A stretch of DNA of 64,000 bases from Aphanothece sacrum FPU1. Lineage in GTDB: Bacteria; Cyanobacteriota; Cyanobacteriia; Cyanobacteriales; Microcystaceae. The notes beneath the pieces were generated by a model. The model saw only the letters and a list, made by a program, of their open reading frames with translations. It made no database searches and was not told the origin of the DNA. Below, one piece after another: positions 36,442 to 45,704 of the stretch; the first letter of the stretch is position 1, and the number at the start of each line of letters is the position of its first letter. Position numbers and translations under genes: made by a program. The stretch is from contig NZ_BDQK01000005.1 in the NCBI RefSeq assembly GCF_003864295.1, positions 124,001 to 188,000 of the forward strand, read 5' to 3'.

Positions 36442-36948
36442 CTAAGTTTCATGATCACAAATCGCGCGAGTACATGACCAATTACTCGGAAGAGAAGAAG
36501 GCCAACCCATGCGTATTGCTTCTGGACAAATGGTCATAACAGTTAATTGACAATCAATTAATTGAAAGCCTTCTTTCTCTGATTGTTTTAAACTATGTTT
36601 CAGGATGGAATCATTTTTAAATTCAATGGTTTTGTTACATTGAATGCAAACCATGTGATGATGATGGTTAGGATAAGGATGATTCAGTTCGTAGTGTTTA
36701 TGACCTTCAGCGAGTTCTAATTCTCGTAAAATCCCCATCCGTGACATTAATTTCACGCTACGATAAATGGTTGATAAGCTAATAGACTCCTCTCTTTGTT
36801 CTAAGAGTTCATAGAGTTCTTCAGCACTCAAATGGTTTCCTGTGGGGAGGTTCTGGAAGATGTGGAGAATTTTCTCTCGTTGGGGGGTTAAACGCCACCC
36901 TCTGGCATTCAATTCGGCTTTTAGGGAATTGGCGGTGTAAGGAGGCAT
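36442..36948 (-). CDS. Fur family transcriptional regulator, PerR-like
   Basis: A 168-residue metal-dependent repressor. The winged helix is in RGWRLTPQREKILHIFQNLP and LSLSTIYRSVKLMSRMGILR; the metal sites are in HYELNHPYPNHHHHMVCIQC (His cluster and the first CxxC). The second structural Cys pair (CPEAI... CTRAICDHE) is atypical. It closely resembles what I recall of the cyanobacterial PerR (Slr1738-type) rather than Fur or Zur, but that is from memory. It is convergent with the fusion gene, 24 bp apart. Confidence 0.85.
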   Translation of the reverse strand: MPPYTANSLKAELNARGWRLTPQREKILHIFQNLPTGNHLSAEELYELLEQREESISLSTIYRSVKLMSRMGILRELELAEGHKHYELNHPYPNHHHHMVCIQCNKTIEFKNDSILKHSLKQSEKEGFQLIDCQLTVMTICPEAIRMGWPSSLPSNWSCTRAICDHET

Positions 36949-37046
36949 AATAAATTGCTCTTAACTAATGCTCTTTAATTGACAATGATAGTCTGTATCA
37001 AGAGCTATTTGCAACAATATCATCTTATTGAGAAACTTTAGCAACT

Positions 37047-37751
37047 CTAAAATTTTCTTCCATAATAAGCGATCGCTTGTTTGGTTTCCCAGGCCCACAT
37101 TTGATCTCCCAAGGAAAAATGCCACCATTCCCCCGGATGTCGAGAAAATCCAGCGTTTATCATAATTTGCTTTAATAGTTCTCGTTTTTGATGATAATTT
37201 TGTTTGATTACATCTATACTCTGAGCATAATAATTAGGTTGCGATCGCTCGGACATTTCGTCAATTTGCCCTCCCATGTCTATTATAGCTCCTGTTTCAT
37301 CGATTAGGGTAATATCGACTGCAGCCCCCGTACTATGAGGAGGAGGAGTAGCAGGATTTTCACTAGGAACAGCCCAAATTTGATAAACTTGTTGCCAAAT
37401 AGCTTGTTTTTCTGCCTCTGATAACTGTTCAGGGGTTAAACCTTGTTGTTTAACCACCGAAGCAAAGGTATAATCTACCATAAATTGTTGTACTGCCACA
37501 GGCCGATAAGCATCAAAAATTAAAATGTTCGTCCCTGGATAATTTTGCTGTAAGAAAGTTTGAGCTTGTAATAAGGCATTTACAACCCTTTTACGCAAAT
37601 AATAAGGAGATTTCCCTTGATAATTAGCTCCTAATTTCTCATAGGGATGGGGAGACATTACAGCAAATTTTTCTAAGGGAATAGAAACTAAAGGTTCCCC
37701 ACACTCAGAGATGGGAATTTGTTGATAAGGCTTCATCTTTCTATGATTCAT
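37047..37751 (-). CDS. D-alanyl-D-alanine dipeptidase (VanX-like, M15D)
   Basis: A 234-residue zinc enzyme that hydrolyses D-Ala-D-Ala, here probably for recycling of peptidoglycan fragments rather than vancomycin resistance. The M15D signatures are ILIFDAYRPVAVQQFMVDY, PPPHSTGAAVDITLID (SxHxxGxAxD) and HPGEWWHFSLGD (ExxWH). No signal peptide is seen. Two start codons (M1, M6) are possible. It is a single gene between perR and the cofG region. Confidence 0.92.
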   Translation of the reverse strand: MNHRKMKPYQQIPISECGEPLVSIPLEKFAVMSPHPYEKLGANYQGKSPYYLRKRVVNALLQAQTFLQQNYPGTNILIFDAYRPVAVQQFMVDYTFASVVKQQGLTPEQLSEAEKQAIWQQVYQIWAVPSENPATPPPHSTGAAVDITLIDETGAIIDMGGQIDEMSERSQPNYYAQSIDVIKQNYHQKRELLKQIMINAGFSRHPGEWWHFSLGDQMWAWETKQAIAYYGRKF

Positions 37752-37834
37752 TATTTATCATTTTATCATGTAGAGGCATAATACTATTAATCGATAAAAC
37801 CCATTCCCTCAAAGGATAGACAAAAAGACTATTA

Positions 37835-37930
37835 TAAGTAGGTAGACAAAATTAATTACACAAAATTTGTAGGGGCGGGTTTAGCCAAAACCTTTGTTAC
37901 TCTCATATTAACGGGGAATAAACAAGTGAA
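37835..37930. repeat. R1 half element downstream of cofG
   Basis: TAAGTAGGTAGACAAAATTA, then ATTACACAAAATTTGTAGGG and GCGGGTTT, but the second arm is degenerate. It ends about 30 bp beyond the cofG stop. Confidence 0.55.
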
Positions 37931-37940
37931 GCTTTGACTA

Positions 37941-37979
37941 AATTTATAATTTATAATTTATAATTTATAATTTATAATT
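37941..37979. repeat. AATTTAT heptamer repeats at the cofG 3' end
   Basis: ATTTATAATTTATAATTTAT repeats run from the intergenic gap into the last codons of cofG (INYKL). The repeat therefore supplies the end of the coding region. Confidence 0.5.
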
Positions 37980-38920
37980 TTTCTCCATTTTTTAACGGCA
38001 TTTTGTAACGGGACAGATAACCAATTATCATAGCTCGGATAGATAGGTAAACGAGGAATTAATTGCCATTGAGATGAGCTTAAAAGGGCTGATAATTTGC
38101 TATAAATAAGATGAGGGTAATCAGGATTTACTTCATCTTTTGGGCTAATTCCTCCTAAATCTCTTGCTCCTGCTGCCAAACAATCTAATAAACAATAAGG
38201 GTCTGAAATTAAATTAGGAGGGATTTGTAAACTAATAGTATCTGGTAAAATAGTTCGAGCTTTTGCTATTATTTTTGGTAATTGAGAAATATTAAAACCA
38301 GCCATTATTAAACTTTGTTTTTGTCCAGGACAATAGGGTTGTAAAATAACTTCTTGAATATGACCCCATTGTTGATGACTGTGAGTGATCGCGTCTAAAG
38401 TGTCCCAACAATCTTGATTATTTTCCCCAATTCCTAATAAAATACCTGTAGTAAAAGGAATTTTTAATTGTCCGGCAAAATCTAACTGTTGTAAGCGTAT
38501 TTCAGGGATTTTACTAGGTGCATGACGATGAACAGTGGTTAAAAGTTTTGGTGTAATTTGTTCTAACATTAAACCCATAGAAACATTAACTTCTTTAAGC
38601 TTTTCCATTTCAATGAAACTTAAAGGGCCGACATTAGTATGAGGTAAAAATCCCATCGATAAAGTTAATTCACACAGATCATAAATACGCTGTAACCATG
38701 ATTTTCGCCTGGGAGACTGGGGGTGTACCTCCCCACTCAAAATCAAAATTTCACAGAGATTAGTTCCTTGAAATGGTTGTAAAATTTGTTCGGCTTGAGT
38801 TAAGGTTAACCAAGAATCTTGAAGTGGATTAACCCGAAAATTACAATAAGTACAACGATTGAAACATTCATAAGTAGGTACTAAAGTATAGGCAGAACTA
38901 TAAGTAATAGAATGATACAT
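37958..38920 (-). CDS. cofG: 7,8-didemethyl-8-hydroxy-5-deazariboflavin synthase subunit CofG
   Basis: A radical SAM enzyme that, with CofH, makes the deazaflavin Fo, the antenna chromophore of cyanobacterial DNA photolyases. The 4Fe-4S site is in PTYECFNRCTYCNFRVNPL (CxxxCxxC) and further family parts are LSGEVHPQSPRRKSW, GLMLEQITPKLL and SPYCLLDC-like DPYCLLDCLAAGARDLGGIS. About 320 residues from the ATG at 38920; a GTG ten codons upstream is less typical. cofH is not in the window. It is divergent from the glycosyltransferase. Confidence 0.93.
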   Translation of the reverse strand: MYHSITYSSAYTLVPTYECFNRCTYCNFRVNPLQDSWLTLTQAEQILQPFQGTNLCEILILSGEVHPQSPRRKSWLQRIYDLCELTLSMGFLPHTNVGPLSFIEMEKLKEVNVSMGLMLEQITPKLLTTVHRHAPSKIPEIRLQQLDFAGQLKIPFTTGILLGIGENNQDCWDTLDAITHSHQQWGHIQEVILQPYCPGQKQSLIMAGFNISQLPKIIAKARTILPDTISLQIPPNLISDPYCLLDCLAAGARDLGGISPKDEVNPDYPHLIYSKLSALLSSSQWQLIPRLPIYPSYDNWLSVPLQNAVKKWRKIINYKL

Positions 38921-38996
38921 TAATATAATTTTAATTGACGAGGATTTCACTTAAATGTTATCATTAATGTTAATGAATAGTTTAAATTAAAGATTT

Positions 38997-40121
38997 ATGA
39001 AAAAAGTTAAGCTTGGTTTCTTTTCTCAAAAAAATTATATGAATCGGAATACTTTTTCCGGAACTCTTTACTATATGCACCAAGCATTAATGTCTAAAAA
39101 AGAATTTGAATTAGTAAATTTAGGTGATCCTTATCCTCCCTCACAGTGGAATAATATAAAAGAAAAAATCAAAAAAACTTGGGGATCTTTTCAAGATACT
39201 GAGAAGCAAAAAAAAGAGAATAATGAAAATTTTGCTAAGCTCATTAAAAAACAATTAGAACAGAATAATTTTGATGTAATATTTGCCCCCGTTGCCTCCA
39301 AAGAATTACCCTTCCTAGAAACAGATTTACCAATTATCTATTTATCGGATACAACTCCAAGACTAATTCTTCAAACTTACGGAAAAAAAATATTATTGGA
39401 TGAGGAAGAAAAACAACAAATTGTCAGGGCAAGCAAGATAGTATATTCTTCAAAATGGGCAGCAAATTCTGCTATTAACGACTATGAAGCTGACCCCAAC
39501 AAAATAGAAATTGTTCCCTTTGGTGCTAATATAGAGCAGGTTCCTGAGATAGACAAAATCTTGACTAAATGTCAAAGTTCTGCTTGTCGTTTATTATTTA
39601 TTGGTAAAGATTGGCAAAGAAAAGGGGGAAAAATTGCCTGGGAAACTTTATTGAGCTTACTAAAACTAAATTTAGAAGTAGAATTAGTGATACTTGGCTG
39701 TATTCCTCCCCCAGAATTTCAACACGAAAAATTTAAAATTATTCCTTTTTTAGACAAAAATATTCCCCAAGAGCAAGAACAGTTTATAGAACTTTTATTA
39801 AGCTCACATTTTCTGATTTTCCCTACTCGTGCCGACTGTTCCCCCATTGTTATTTGTGAAGCAAATGCTTATGGTATTCCCGTAATGACAACCGATGTAG
39901 GAGGAATTCCCGATATTATTGAAAATGGAAAAAATGGTTTTATGTTATCCCTAAATGATTCGGGTGATCAATATGCTAATTTGATTGCTACTTACTTTTC
40001 TGATAAAAATATTTATGAACAATTAGTGCGTTCATCGAGAGAAGAATATGAAAAAAGATTAAATTGGGATCAATGGGCTAATTCTGTGTATCGGATAGCC
40101 TCAGAACTTGTGTCAAACTAG
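38997..40121 (+). CDS. Glycosyltransferase family 4 protein
   Basis: A 374-residue GT-B glycosyltransferase. The donor-binding half has CRLLFIGKDWQRKGGKIAWE and PTRADCSPIVICEANAYGIP then VMTTDVGGIPDIIENGKNGF; the EANAYGIP region carries the E(x7)E-type motif of GT4. The acceptor half has many Lys and Asn. No membrane helix. Together with the genes to the right it suggests polysaccharide or surface glycan synthesis. Sugar donor and acceptor are unknown. It is low in GC compared with neighbours. Confidence 0.9.
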   Translation: MKKVKLGFFSQKNYMNRNTFSGTLYYMHQALMSKKEFELVNLGDPYPPSQWNNIKEKIKKTWGSFQDTEKQKKENNENFAKLIKKQLEQNNFDVIFAPVASKELPFLETDLPIIYLSDTTPRLILQTYGKKILLDEEEKQQIVRASKIVYSSKWAANSAINDYEADPNKIEIVPFGANIEQVPEIDKILTKCQSSACRLLFIGKDWQRKGGKIAWETLLSLLKLNLEVELVILGCIPPPEFQHEKFKIIPFLDKNIPQEQEQFIELLLSSHFLIFPTRADCSPIVICEANAYGIPVMTTDVGGIPDIIENGKNGFMLSLNDSGDQYANLIATYFSDKNIYEQLVRSSREEYEKRLNWDQWANSVYRIASELVSN

Positions 40122-40354
40122 CTGATAAGCTGTGACGCATCTAAATTAGTCCTATTCGACTGATGGGATGATGAAGTGATGGTTTGTTTCCTAATATGCT
40201 AATATACAATTTAAATAGGTCTTAGCTTACAATAATAATCATTACCAACCAATTGACAATTGATAATTGATAGTTGACAATGTAAGGAGCCATTCATTGT
40301 TCATTGTTCAAATAGATTTTGATAGACATTAAACCAAATTAAAGGATAACTATC

Positions 40355-42031
40355 ATGTCAATGCTTAAAAAACCTGTAATTGCCATTGGACTAGATGCGG
40401 CTGAACCTTCTTTAGTCGAAAAATGGATGGAACAAGGATATTTAAAAAATTTATCTAAATTACGAGAAAAAGGAATTTACGGCAGACTGCAGAATTTTGA
40501 TGATTCCAATGTAGAAACCGCTTGGACTACCTTTGCTACAGGTTGTTCCCCGCAAAAAACAGGGTTTTGGGCGCATATGGGACTGTGTGAAGGCACTTAT
40601 AACTTTGAAACCATTGCCGCTTATAAATTTGAAGAATATCCCGCTTTTTACTCATTAGGGCCAGATTATCGAGTCGCTACCTTTGATGTACCTCAAGTTA
40701 GGTTAACTGATAAAATTAATGGAGTGCAAGTTGCTGCTTGGGGGGCCCATTCTCCTCAAGTTGACAGTGGATCTTTACCTGAAACCCTATGGCAAGAATT
40801 AATTGACAAACATGGTGCAAGTCCGTCCCTACATAAAGATTATGCCGTTTGTTTGGATCTCAAATCCACTTTAAAAATAGTAGAACGATTAAAAACCAGT
40901 ATTCTGCGACAATCGGCCAATTGTCAAGATTTATTGCAACGAGAAGATTGGGACTTATTTTTAACCGTTTTTAATACGCCTCATGCTGGGGGCCATTTAT
41001 TATGGCAACTAAGTCAACCGGATCATCCTTTATACGAAGCGTTGCATTCTCAGGTAGGATATGACCCCTTATTGATGCTATTCCAACTCATGGACGAAGC
41101 TATTGGGGAGATTGTAGCCAAAGCCCCTGATAATGCTCATGTGGTGATATTTTCGGCTCATGGGATGGGGCCAGCGACCATTGATTTACCAACATTTGTG
41201 GCATTGCCTGAGTTTCTTTATCGCTTCAATTTTCCTGGCCAATACGCCCTTGGTTATAGTAAGATTTCCGACCCCTTACCCCCTCCTGTAACTAAGATGA
41301 AATGTAATTACTGGGAACGGCATATTTGGGGGACAAAATATGATACTAATCCTTTGAGACGGTTTCTGCGACGAGAATTACACAACCGAATTTTTAAGAT
41401 CATAGAACCCTGGCTCGAAAAAAGTGACGAACCTGATTTAATTTCCCCTTGGGAACTGATGCGACGAGGAGAAAGGGTGATCCCTTGGAATCCGACCCAA
41501 TGGTACAAACTTTTATGGCCATCGATGAAAGCCTTTGCTTTACCAAGTTTTGCCGAAGGGTATATCCGCATTAACCTCAAAGGAAGAGAACCGCAAGGAA
41601 TTGTAGAACCCTCAGAATATCATGCCTTGTGTGATGAGCTATGTGAGAAGCTATATGCTCTTAAAGATGCTCGAAAAGGCATTCCTATGGTCAAAAAGAT
41701 TGTCCGTACGCGAGAAAATCCCTGTGAGCGTCATCCTAAGCTACCTGATCCAGATTTAATTGTAGTTTGGCAAGATGATTATGCCACAGATGTGATAGAT
41801 AGTCCTGATTATGGTCGATGTGGCCCCTTACCTCCCTATCGAGCAGGGAGTCATCGTCCTGAAGGAATGATTCTGGCCTATGGACCAGAAATTGAGCCAG
41901 GAACAAGTTTATCTCAAGGTCACGTTCTCGATCTGGCTCCAACTATCCTATCTTTAATGGATGCTCCTATTCCTGAGTATTTAGAGGGTAAACCCCTAGC
42001 TATTAGGAAGAATTTGGCACTAAGTAAGTAG
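40355..42031 (+). CDS. Alkaline phosphatase superfamily (type I phosphodiesterase/nucleotide pyrophosphatase) protein
   Basis: A 558-residue protein. The first metal-site aspartate and nucleophile threonine are seen in VIAIGLDAAEPSLVEKW and NVETAWTTFATGCSPQKTGF. A later block VVIFSAHGMGPATIDLP has an Ala where type I phosphodiesterases usually have the metal-binding Asp (SDHGM). The last conserved His occurs in PPYRAGSHRPEGMILAYG. No signal peptide is seen, so it is probably cytoplasmic. Its last codons (LSK and the stop) coincide with the edge of an R1 element. Confidence 0.85.
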   Translation: MSMLKKPVIAIGLDAAEPSLVEKWMEQGYLKNLSKLREKGIYGRLQNFDDSNVETAWTTFATGCSPQKTGFWAHMGLCEGTYNFETIAAYKFEEYPAFYSLGPDYRVATFDVPQVRLTDKINGVQVAAWGAHSPQVDSGSLPETLWQELIDKHGASPSLHKDYAVCLDLKSTLKIVERLKTSILRQSANCQDLLQREDWDLFLTVFNTPHAGGHLLWQLSQPDHPLYEALHSQVGYDPLLMLFQLMDEAIGEIVAKAPDNAHVVIFSAHGMGPATIDLPTFVALPEFLYRFNFPGQYALGYSKISDPLPPPVTKMKCNYWERHIWGTKYDTNPLRRFLRRELHNRIFKIIEPWLEKSDEPDLISPWELMRRGERVIPWNPTQWYKLLWPSMKAFALPSFAEGYIRINLKGREPQGIVEPSEYHALCDELCEKLYALKDARKGIPMVKKIVRTRENPCERHPKLPDPDLIVVWQDDYATDVIDSPDYGRCGPLPPYRAGSHRPEGMILAYGPEIEPGTSLSQGHVLDLAPTILSLMDAPIPEYLEGKPLAIRKNLALSK

Positions 42032-42123
42032 TTTGTAGTAAGCCTTTTAGGGCGGGTTGATCTGACTTTTTTGTGAGCATCAGGGAATTTTGTCAAAAAC
42101 CCGCCCCTACGTACTACATACTT
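42025..42123. repeat. R1 element between two convergent genes
   Basis: It begins TAAGTAGTTTGTAG at the stop of the phosphodiesterase gene and ends at the stop of the wzc-like gene (CGTACTACATACTTC). The inner arms are TTTTAGGGCGGGTTGATCTG and CAAAAACCCGCCCCTAC. The next bases GTAGGGGTAAGAGCGGGTTT, read on the minus strand, encode the last residues of the wzc-like protein. Confidence 0.65.
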
Positions 42124-44348
42124 CACAAACCCGCTCTTACCCCTACCTTCTTTTGCTCAACAACTTTTTCTTGAGTGGATAGCTCAGAATCAACTCCAAT
42201 AGGTTCTAAGGGAATGGTACTAGGAACTTCTAGATTTTCAACTCCATTAATCACCGCCCCCAAGACAGGAACCTCTGCTTCTGATAGCTGATCGATCGCT
42301 TCATTTAATAAGCTCGAACGAGTCAGCCCTGGCCGTGTTACTAACAGTAACCCATCCGTTAGAGATTCAATTAAGAGGGCATCATTACAACGAGAAAGGG
42401 AGGGACTATCAACAATCACCATATCAAAGCGTCCCCGCGCGTCTTTGAGTAATAATTGGAGTTCGCTAGACTCTATAATAGCCGCCGCTTGTCTTTGGGG
42501 GCCAGGACTCGGTAACACATATAAATTGGCGATCGCCGGGACTAAACTAATGGCATCAGTACGAGCCGCATAATAACGTAAAGGTTCGATACTAGCTTCA
42601 GGATCTGGGGTAATTTGGAGCCATTGGACTTTAGATGGGGAGCGCAGATCAGCTTCTACGAGTAAAGTCCGTTTTCCGGCCTGAGCAGAGGCGATTGCTA
42701 AATTATAAGCGGTGACGCTTTTGCCTTCCTCATTGGTAATACTGGTGATCAAAATAACCTTAGAGGTATCTGAGACAAGACGACGTAAATTACTGCGTAA
42801 GCGTTCGTAAAAACTGAGATCTCCTGATTCTCCTTCGAGTAAAATCGGGCTTTGGTCTTCCTGCACTAAAGAACGATAGATAAAGGGCAATTGTCCCAAT
42901 ATCGGCACTTCCCGATCTGCGAGCGCATCTCGTAATTCTTGAGGGCTATGTAAACGATCGTCAAGTAAAGCTAATAAGAGGATGACTCCAGCACCGCCCA
43001 CAATACCAATACCAGCACCTGCCAAAATAATCAAAGTCCGGCTTCTGTTCTCTGGTTGCCAAGGAGGTGCTGGCTGATAGGTTGCCGGAAAAGCCACAGT
43101 TAAACTGCCGACAGTTTCGGCTTCTGCTGCTTGAGCATCCACCAGGGCCGTTAAAATATTCTGATAAACGATCCGTTGAAATTCAACCGCTTGTACTAAA
43201 CCTGCTTGTTGTAATTGCTTATCAGGGAATTTTTCATATTGCTGACGTAATTGTTGTTCTGTTTTAACAATAGATTGGAGTTGTTTAATTAACCCTGCTC
43301 GTTCTGTTTGTAACACTAATAGCTGACTAGCTAACTGTTGTCTTCCAGGATCAAGACTACTATCTTGACGAATTTGACTAAGAGGAATGGGAGTTAAATC
43401 TCTGCTCCCTATCAATTCTTTAGCCCGTTGTTGTAGAAGACTTTCATTAGCTTTTTTTTCTTTGAGCAACTTAACAATGACAGGGTGTTCTGGCCGCAAA
43501 TCTATTTGTCTACGTTCAAATTCGATTTCTGTTTGCAGAATTCTGGCCCGTAAATTCGCCAAAATCGGATCAGCACTCAGAGCAACAGAGGTATAAGCTT
43601 GTTCAGGAGTCAATCCCAATTGATTAATTAAACTATTAATACGACCTTCAATTTCTTGTAGACTTAATTGAAGTTCTCTTTGCCGTTGTTGGGAACCCGT
43701 AATACCACTAAATAAACTGCCATCTTGAATAGCTAATAAGTCTGAGCCTTGTTGAGAAATATAACGATAGAATTTATTTTCGGCTGCTCTTAACTCTTTT
43801 TGAACTTGGGAAAGACGTTTACTAAGAGCCTCAATTTTTCCCCTTAATTCTGAAGTATTTACCCAGCGACTGTAATCCACCATTTCCTTCATAAAGGTTT
43901 CTAAAATTAAGGTGGCTTTTGTGGGAGATTGTTTGTCCGTATATTCGAGTACAATTACTTGAGATTGGGGAGTTTCGGTTTTTTTGTCTTTATTTTCTTC
44001 TTGTCCTGGAAAAGTTATCTGGAGTGTTTTCTGACGAATCTCGTAGATTTCTTCTTGGGTTAGTTGTAATTTTTCCATGACCCCCTTAAGAACTCGCTCA
44101 GATAAAAGCGTATTCTTACTCACGGCCCGTCCTTCTTGTTGTAACTGGCTACCAGTGCTAGTAAAGGCCGGTGGTGGTTCACTAAAAGTTAATTGACCGA
44201 TAGCTTTATAAGTGGGTTTAGGAGGTTGGGCAGGAGGCTGAAAGGCAACTACTCCAGCGATCGCAGAAGAAGCGATAAAGGTTAAAAAACCGAGCCAGTA
44301 ATTTTGCCCAAAAGAAATAAGAAATCGTTTAACAATAGGGGGAACCAT
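42123..44348 (-). CDS. Wzc/GumC-like exopolysaccharide chain-length and BY-kinase protein
   Basis: A 741-residue inner membrane protein of polysaccharide biosynthesis. It has an N-terminal TM helix (QNYWLGFLTFIASSAIAGVV), a long coiled-coil periplasmic part (SQVQKELRAAENKFYRYISQ) and a second TM helix (TLIILAGAGIGIVGGAGVIL). The cytoplasmic P-loop domain has ILITSITNEEGKSVTAYNLA, LLVEADLRSPSK and MVIVDSPSLSR. The C-terminus has no tyrosine cluster and ends VEQKKVGVRAGL, inside a repeat. It may lack autophosphorylation. It is next to the wza-like gene. Confidence 0.92.
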   Translation of the reverse strand: MVPPIVKRFLISFGQNYWLGFLTFIASSAIAGVVAFQPPAQPPKPTYKAIGQLTFSEPPPAFTSTGSQLQQEGRAVSKNTLLSERVLKGVMEKLQLTQEEIYEIRQKTLQITFPGQEENKDKKTETPQSQVIVLEYTDKQSPTKATLILETFMKEMVDYSRWVNTSELRGKIEALSKRLSQVQKELRAAENKFYRYISQQGSDLLAIQDGSLFSGITGSQQRQRELQLSLQEIEGRINSLINQLGLTPEQAYTSVALSADPILANLRARILQTEIEFERRQIDLRPEHPVIVKLLKEKKANESLLQQRAKELIGSRDLTPIPLSQIRQDSSLDPGRQQLASQLLVLQTERAGLIKQLQSIVKTEQQLRQQYEKFPDKQLQQAGLVQAVEFQRIVYQNILTALVDAQAAEAETVGSLTVAFPATYQPAPPWQPENRSRTLIILAGAGIGIVGGAGVILLLALLDDRLHSPQELRDALADREVPILGQLPFIYRSLVQEDQSPILLEGESGDLSFYERLRSNLRRLVSDTSKVILITSITNEEGKSVTAYNLAIASAQAGKRTLLVEADLRSPSKVQWLQITPDPEASIEPLRYYAARTDAISLVPAIANLYVLPSPGPQRQAAAIIESSELQLLLKDARGRFDMVIVDSPSLSRCNDALLIESLTDGLLLVTRPGLTRSSLLNEAIDQLSEAEVPVLGAVINGVENLEVPSTIPLEPIGVDSELSTQEKVVEQKKVGVRAGL

Positions 44349-44461
44349 AAGTTTAATAATACAATTATCAATATTATTATTTTAGACGGTTGCCGAACAA
44401 AAACTGGAAAATAGGGGGACAGTTGCTCTTATGTTCACCTAGACAAAACAGAGTCTTCCAC

Positions 44462-45697
44462 TTAGTTATTGTTATTATTATTATTATTACCACCAAAACC
44501 ATCACCAGGGCTAAAATCAGCCAGATTAGAAACAAAGTTAGTAAACCCTAAAAGATCCCGAATAGGCCGAGTAATAACATTGAAAGCAGCTAATACCTTG
44601 CCTAATAGGGTACGACTGACAATAATCACATCTTCGTTACGTAAAGTAACATATTGAGTCGAGTCCAAATTTTCCACCGTCTTAATAGGATTAAGTCCCT
44701 GACTGACTACTTTACCCTGTTCAGGATCAAATCGCAGTAAGGTAACTTCTTCTTTGCTATATAAGGGAATAATTGGCGGTAAATTAGCCACTGCATCGAG
44801 GAAGGTACTACCATTAGGAAGTGTTAGATTACGAATGGCTAATCCGGCCGGTTCACTAGGTACTAATACCCGAATGGTAATAGATGGTTGAGCTAGGGTT
44901 GTACGAGCAATTAAAGTCTGATCATAATCTTTTTGATCAATTTGTAGTTTAGAAACAATGATGGTATCCCCTCCCTGTAAGCGAAAATCTGGTAGGCGTT
45001 TCCCTTGAATTAGAGGGGTATATAAGTCAACTCTTTCTTCGAGAACAGTTCCATCTACCAAACGACGACGGATGATGACTGAACGTAAATCAGCTAGGGG
45101 GGTACTGCCTCCGACTCCGACTAAAACGTTATTTAAGCTGACTCCTGGGCCAAAGAAATAGTAACCCGGACGATTAATTTCCCCTAATATCGTCAGTTGT
45201 ACAGGACGAGGTTCAGTCAATACGGCGATCACTTCAGGATCTTCTTGAAGATAACGTTGTCCTAATTCATAAGCAACCTTGGTTTCTACTTCATCAAGAG
45301 TTAGTCCCACAATCGAAATTTTCCCTAAGAAGGGGACTCGAATTTGACCTTCAGGATCAATCAGGGTACCAAAGCTAAATTCAGGAAAATCACGCACACT
45401 GACACTAATACTATCCCCAATTGCTAACCGATACAAATTAAACTGTTCGGAAGTATCCACATCAAACAGAGGAGGGGCAGAGTTTTCAGGTGGTATATCT
45501 GACTCTCTAAAGGTTTGGGGTACAGACTGAGAAATTAACCTTTCAACCCCTAAGCTAGGATTTGCTGAAATCCCCTCTAATACACTCCATAAACCTATCC
45601 CCGTCGAAAACCCATACAACAGAGAAATCATTAAGGGCAGTTTAAATACATTTTTTATCTTATGTTCAAAAAAATCACTCACTCTCACCATCATCAT
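44462..45697 (-). CDS. Polysaccharide export (Wza-like) outer-membrane protein
   Basis: A 411-residue protein with an N-terminal hydrophobic segment (LPLMISLLYGFSTGIGLWSV), a Poly_export domain (YRLAIGDSISVSVRDFPEFS, PEGQIRVPFLGKISIVGLTL) and SLBB domains (VQLTILGEINRPGYYFFGPG, VGGSTPLADLRSVIIRRRL). It forms the outer-membrane exit channel for polysaccharide and is expected to work with Wzc. The C-terminus ends GGNNNNNNNN, encoded by a TTATTA microsatellite that is likely to vary in length. Confidence 0.92.
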   Translation of the reverse strand: MMMVRVSDFFEHKIKNVFKLPLMISLLYGFSTGIGLWSVLEGISANPSLGVERLISQSVPQTFRESDIPPENSAPPLFDVDTSEQFNLYRLAIGDSISVSVRDFPEFSFGTLIDPEGQIRVPFLGKISIVGLTLDEVETKVAYELGQRYLQEDPEVIAVLTEPRPVQLTILGEINRPGYYFFGPGVSLNNVLVGVGGSTPLADLRSVIIRRRLVDGTVLEERVDLYTPLIQGKRLPDFRLQGGDTIIVSKLQIDQKDYDQTLIARTTLAQPSITIRVLVPSEPAGLAIRNLTLPNGSTFLDAVANLPPIIPLYSKEEVTLLRFDPEQGKVVSQGLNPIKTVENLDSTQYVTLRNEDVIIVSRTLLGKVLAAFNVITRPIRDLLGFTNFVSNLADFSPGDGFGGNNNNNNNN

Positions 45698-45704
45698 TCC
45701 TCAA

